This document shows positions 62,555 through 64,000 of a stretch of DNA of 64,000 bases, piece after piece (position 1 is the stretch's first letter; every line of letters starts with the position of its first letter). A model generated the notes under the pieces. That model made no database searches and had not been told where the DNA came from. It saw nothing but the letters and a program-made list of their open reading frames with translations. The stretch is from an uncultured Bacteroidales bacterium (GTDB taxonomy: Bacteria; Bacteroidota; Bacteroidia; Bacteroidales; P3), in contig OMYR01000010.1 in NCBI GenBank assembly GCA_900315335.1, positions 1 through 64,000 of the forward strand, in the 5' to 3' direction. Both the position numbers and the translations under genes were made by a program.

Positions 62555-64000
62555 ATGATTAGTTTTGTAACAGCGTTAGTGCTATTGATTTTAGGCTATT
62601 TCCTTTATGGAAAGGTGGTAGAAAGAGTTTTCAAAACTGATGCTAACAGAAAAACACCTGCAATAGCCAATCCCGATGGAGTTGATTACATTGCAATGCC
62701 ATGGTGGAGATTGTTTTTGATACAATTCTTAAACATAGCGGGAACAGGACCTATCTTCGGAGCGGTTATGGGAATTATGTTCGGACCTGCTGCATTTCTT
62801 TGGATAGTGTTCGGAACCATTTTCGGCGGAGCGGTGCATGATTTTATTTCGGCTATGATAAGCATACGACAAAATGGTGCAAGTCTTACGGAAATAGTCG
62901 GCTCGCAATTGGGTAAAGGAGTTAAAACGGTGATGTTGGTATTTACTGTTATATTGTTGGTAATGGTCGGTGCGGTGTTTGTATCTCAGCCGGCAGCATT
63001 ACTTCATGGGCTTGTGCCAAGTGTAAGCGTTACGATTTTTGCAGTTATTGTTTTCTTGTATTATATCCTTGCAACGCTGCTTCCTGTTGATAAAATCATA
63101 GGTAAGATATATCCTGTATTCGGATTTATATTTATTTTTATGGCATTAGGACTTTTGTTCTCCATATTTAGAACCAATGCCCCTATACCTGAGCTTTGGG
63201 AGAATTTTTATGATATGCACCCTAAAAACCTGCCAATCTTTCCAATGATGTTTGTGTCCATTGCCTGCGGAGCAATAAGCGGTTTTCACGCAACACAATC
63301 TCCTCTTATGGCAAGATGTATCACAAACGAGAAATATGGAAGAAGAGTTTTTTATGGAGCAATGGTAACCGAAGGAGTGGTGGCTTTGATATGGGCGGCA
63401 AGTGCTTCGGCGTTTTTCGCTTCCATGTATCCACAATGTCCTAATGGTATAATCGCTTTGCAGCAATACGCTGCCGACGGACACGAAACGGCTGAAATAG
63501 TTGCGGCAATATGTAAAGGTTGGTTAGGTACGGTTGGCGGTATATTGGCAATAATAGGAGTGGTTGTTGCACCAATAACTTCGGGAGATACAGCTCTAAG
63601 AAGCGGACGACTGATAATTGCGGACTTTTTGCATTTGGAACAGAAATCTATTGTAAAGCGTCTTTTGGTGGCACTGCCTATGTTTGCGATAACATTTCTT
63701 ATAATGAATCTTCAAGCTGATGTTTTGTGGAGATATTTCGCTTGGAGCAACCAAACGTTATCCATATTCACTCTTTGGGCTTGCACAGTTTATTTGTTTA
63801 AGGAAAAACGTCAGTTTATAATTACCATAATTCCTGCAATGTTTATGACCGCCGTATGTACTTGTTACATTCTTGTAGCACCTGAGGGCTTTTCGCTAAA
63901 CTACTCGCTTGGAGTATTTGGTGGAGTTGCTATGGCTGTGATATTTTTAGGAATTTTTATTTATTGGGCTAATAAATACAGAAAAACTACTATCGCGAAA
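62555..64000 (+). CDS. cstA: Carbon starvation protein CstA family transporter, truncated by window end
   Basis: At least 482 residues, open at the right edge of the window. The family's N-terminal GYFLYGKVVERVF, FGTIFGGAVHDF near 92 and CGAISGFHATQSPLMAR near 243 are present, with repeated hydrophobic helices. In enterobacteria CstA and relatives import peptides or pyruvate during carbon limitation. The substrate here is unproven. The extra C-terminal domain of some members, if present, lies outside the window. Confidence 0.9.
   Translation, partial: MISFVTALVLLILGYFLYGKVVERVFKTDANRKTPAIANPDGVDYIAMPWWRLFLIQFLNIAGTGPIFGAVMGIMFGPAAFLWIVFGTIFGGAVHDFISAMISIRQNGASLTEIVGSQLGKGVKTVMLVFTVILLVMVGAVFVSQPAALLHGLVPSVSVTIFAVIVFLYYILATLLPVDKIIGKIYPVFGFIFIFMALGLLFSIFRTNAPIPELWENFYDMHPKNLPIFPMMFVSIACGAISGFHATQSPLMARCITNEKYGRRVFYGAMVTEGVVALIWAASASAFFASMYPQCPNGIIALQQYAADGHETAEIVAAICKGWLGTVGGILAIIGVVVAPITSGDTALRSGRLIIADFLHLEQKSIVKRLLVALPMFAITFLIMNLQADVLWRYFAWSNQTLSIFTLWACTVYLFKEKRQFIITIIPAMFMTAVCTCYILVAPEGFSLNYSLGVFGGVAMAVIFLGIFIYWANKYRKTTIAK

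Noticed and set aside
1..64000. tRNA or rRNA genes
   Set aside because: I looked for TTCGA-loop and conserved rRNA words and found none convincing; an automated search would settle this.
1..64000. Integrated mobile element or prophage
   Set aside because: No integrase, transposase, phage structural gene or att-like flanking repeats. Base composition looks even throughout by eye.

Overview
The window is AT-rich, densely coded and looks chromosomal. It most likely comes from a member of the Bacteroidota, probably Bacteroidales-like. The evidence is family content (gliding lipoprotein GldD, two proteins with gliding-associated type B C-terminal sorting domains, a TonB-dependent receptor with a carboxypeptidase-regulatory-like N-terminus, DUF5606, DUF1599, a Bacteroidota-type succinate dehydrogenase/fumarate reductase) and the promoter grammar: many genes are preceded by TAnnTTTGC, the -7 element of Bacteroidota sigma factors. 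I found no rRNA, tRNA, CRISPR array, intact insertion sequence or prophage.

Layout. 0.1-6 kb: ruvC, a DksA/TraR-like regulator, lspA, a CNNM/CorC membrane protein and an ExbB-X-ExbD-ExbD energy-transduction operon. 6-15 kb: trmN6, nnrD, a peptide (POT) transporter, small RNA-binding and DUF proteins, gldD, a large type IX-secreted protein and birA. 15-19 kb: sdhCAB. 19-25 kb: TonB receptor, a zinc-site-less M16 homologue, a second type IX cargo protein and comB. 25.7-28.5 kb: rhodanese, cdaA and folP, divergent from a DUF1599 gene. 28.6-36 kb: DoxX-like protein, lone OppB-type permease, small tail-anchored secreted protein, ppdK, aldo/keto reductase and acetyltransferase. 36-41 kb: a TPR protein of about 1000 residues plus an outer-membrane beta-barrel. 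41-48 kb: a broken AraC regulator, then on the minus strand a pseudouridine synthase and the rsfS-ftsH-LUD-cdsA-psd run. 48-54.5 kb: DEAD-box helicase, rpe, PHP phosphatase, purB and an ABC exporter. 54.5-59.9 kb: an unrecognised gene, a fossil type IX sorting tail, and yceD-rpmF-plsX-fabH with a metallo-hydrolase. 60-64 kb: Bcr/CflA-type exporter, pdxJ and a cstA gene running off the window.

The gene set is mostly housekeeping: membrane phospholipid synthesis (plsX, fabH, cdsA, psd), respiration (sdhCAB), PEP/pyruvate interconversion (ppdK), cofactors (folP, pdxJ, birA, nnrD), c-di-AMP synthesis, and envelope and secretion functions.

The most unusual signal is not a gene. At least fourteen intergenic gaps carry short tandem arrays with an exact 21-bp period (about 3 to 7 units) built from related AT-rich words such as TTTAACACTAATTTA and ACTCACACTAATTTA. 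Some units are inverted and make long stems. The arrays occur in convergent, co-directional and divergent gaps and never inside a gene. Twenty-one bp is two turns of B-DNA. I do not recognise the family, and it is the best candidate here for an undescribed element.
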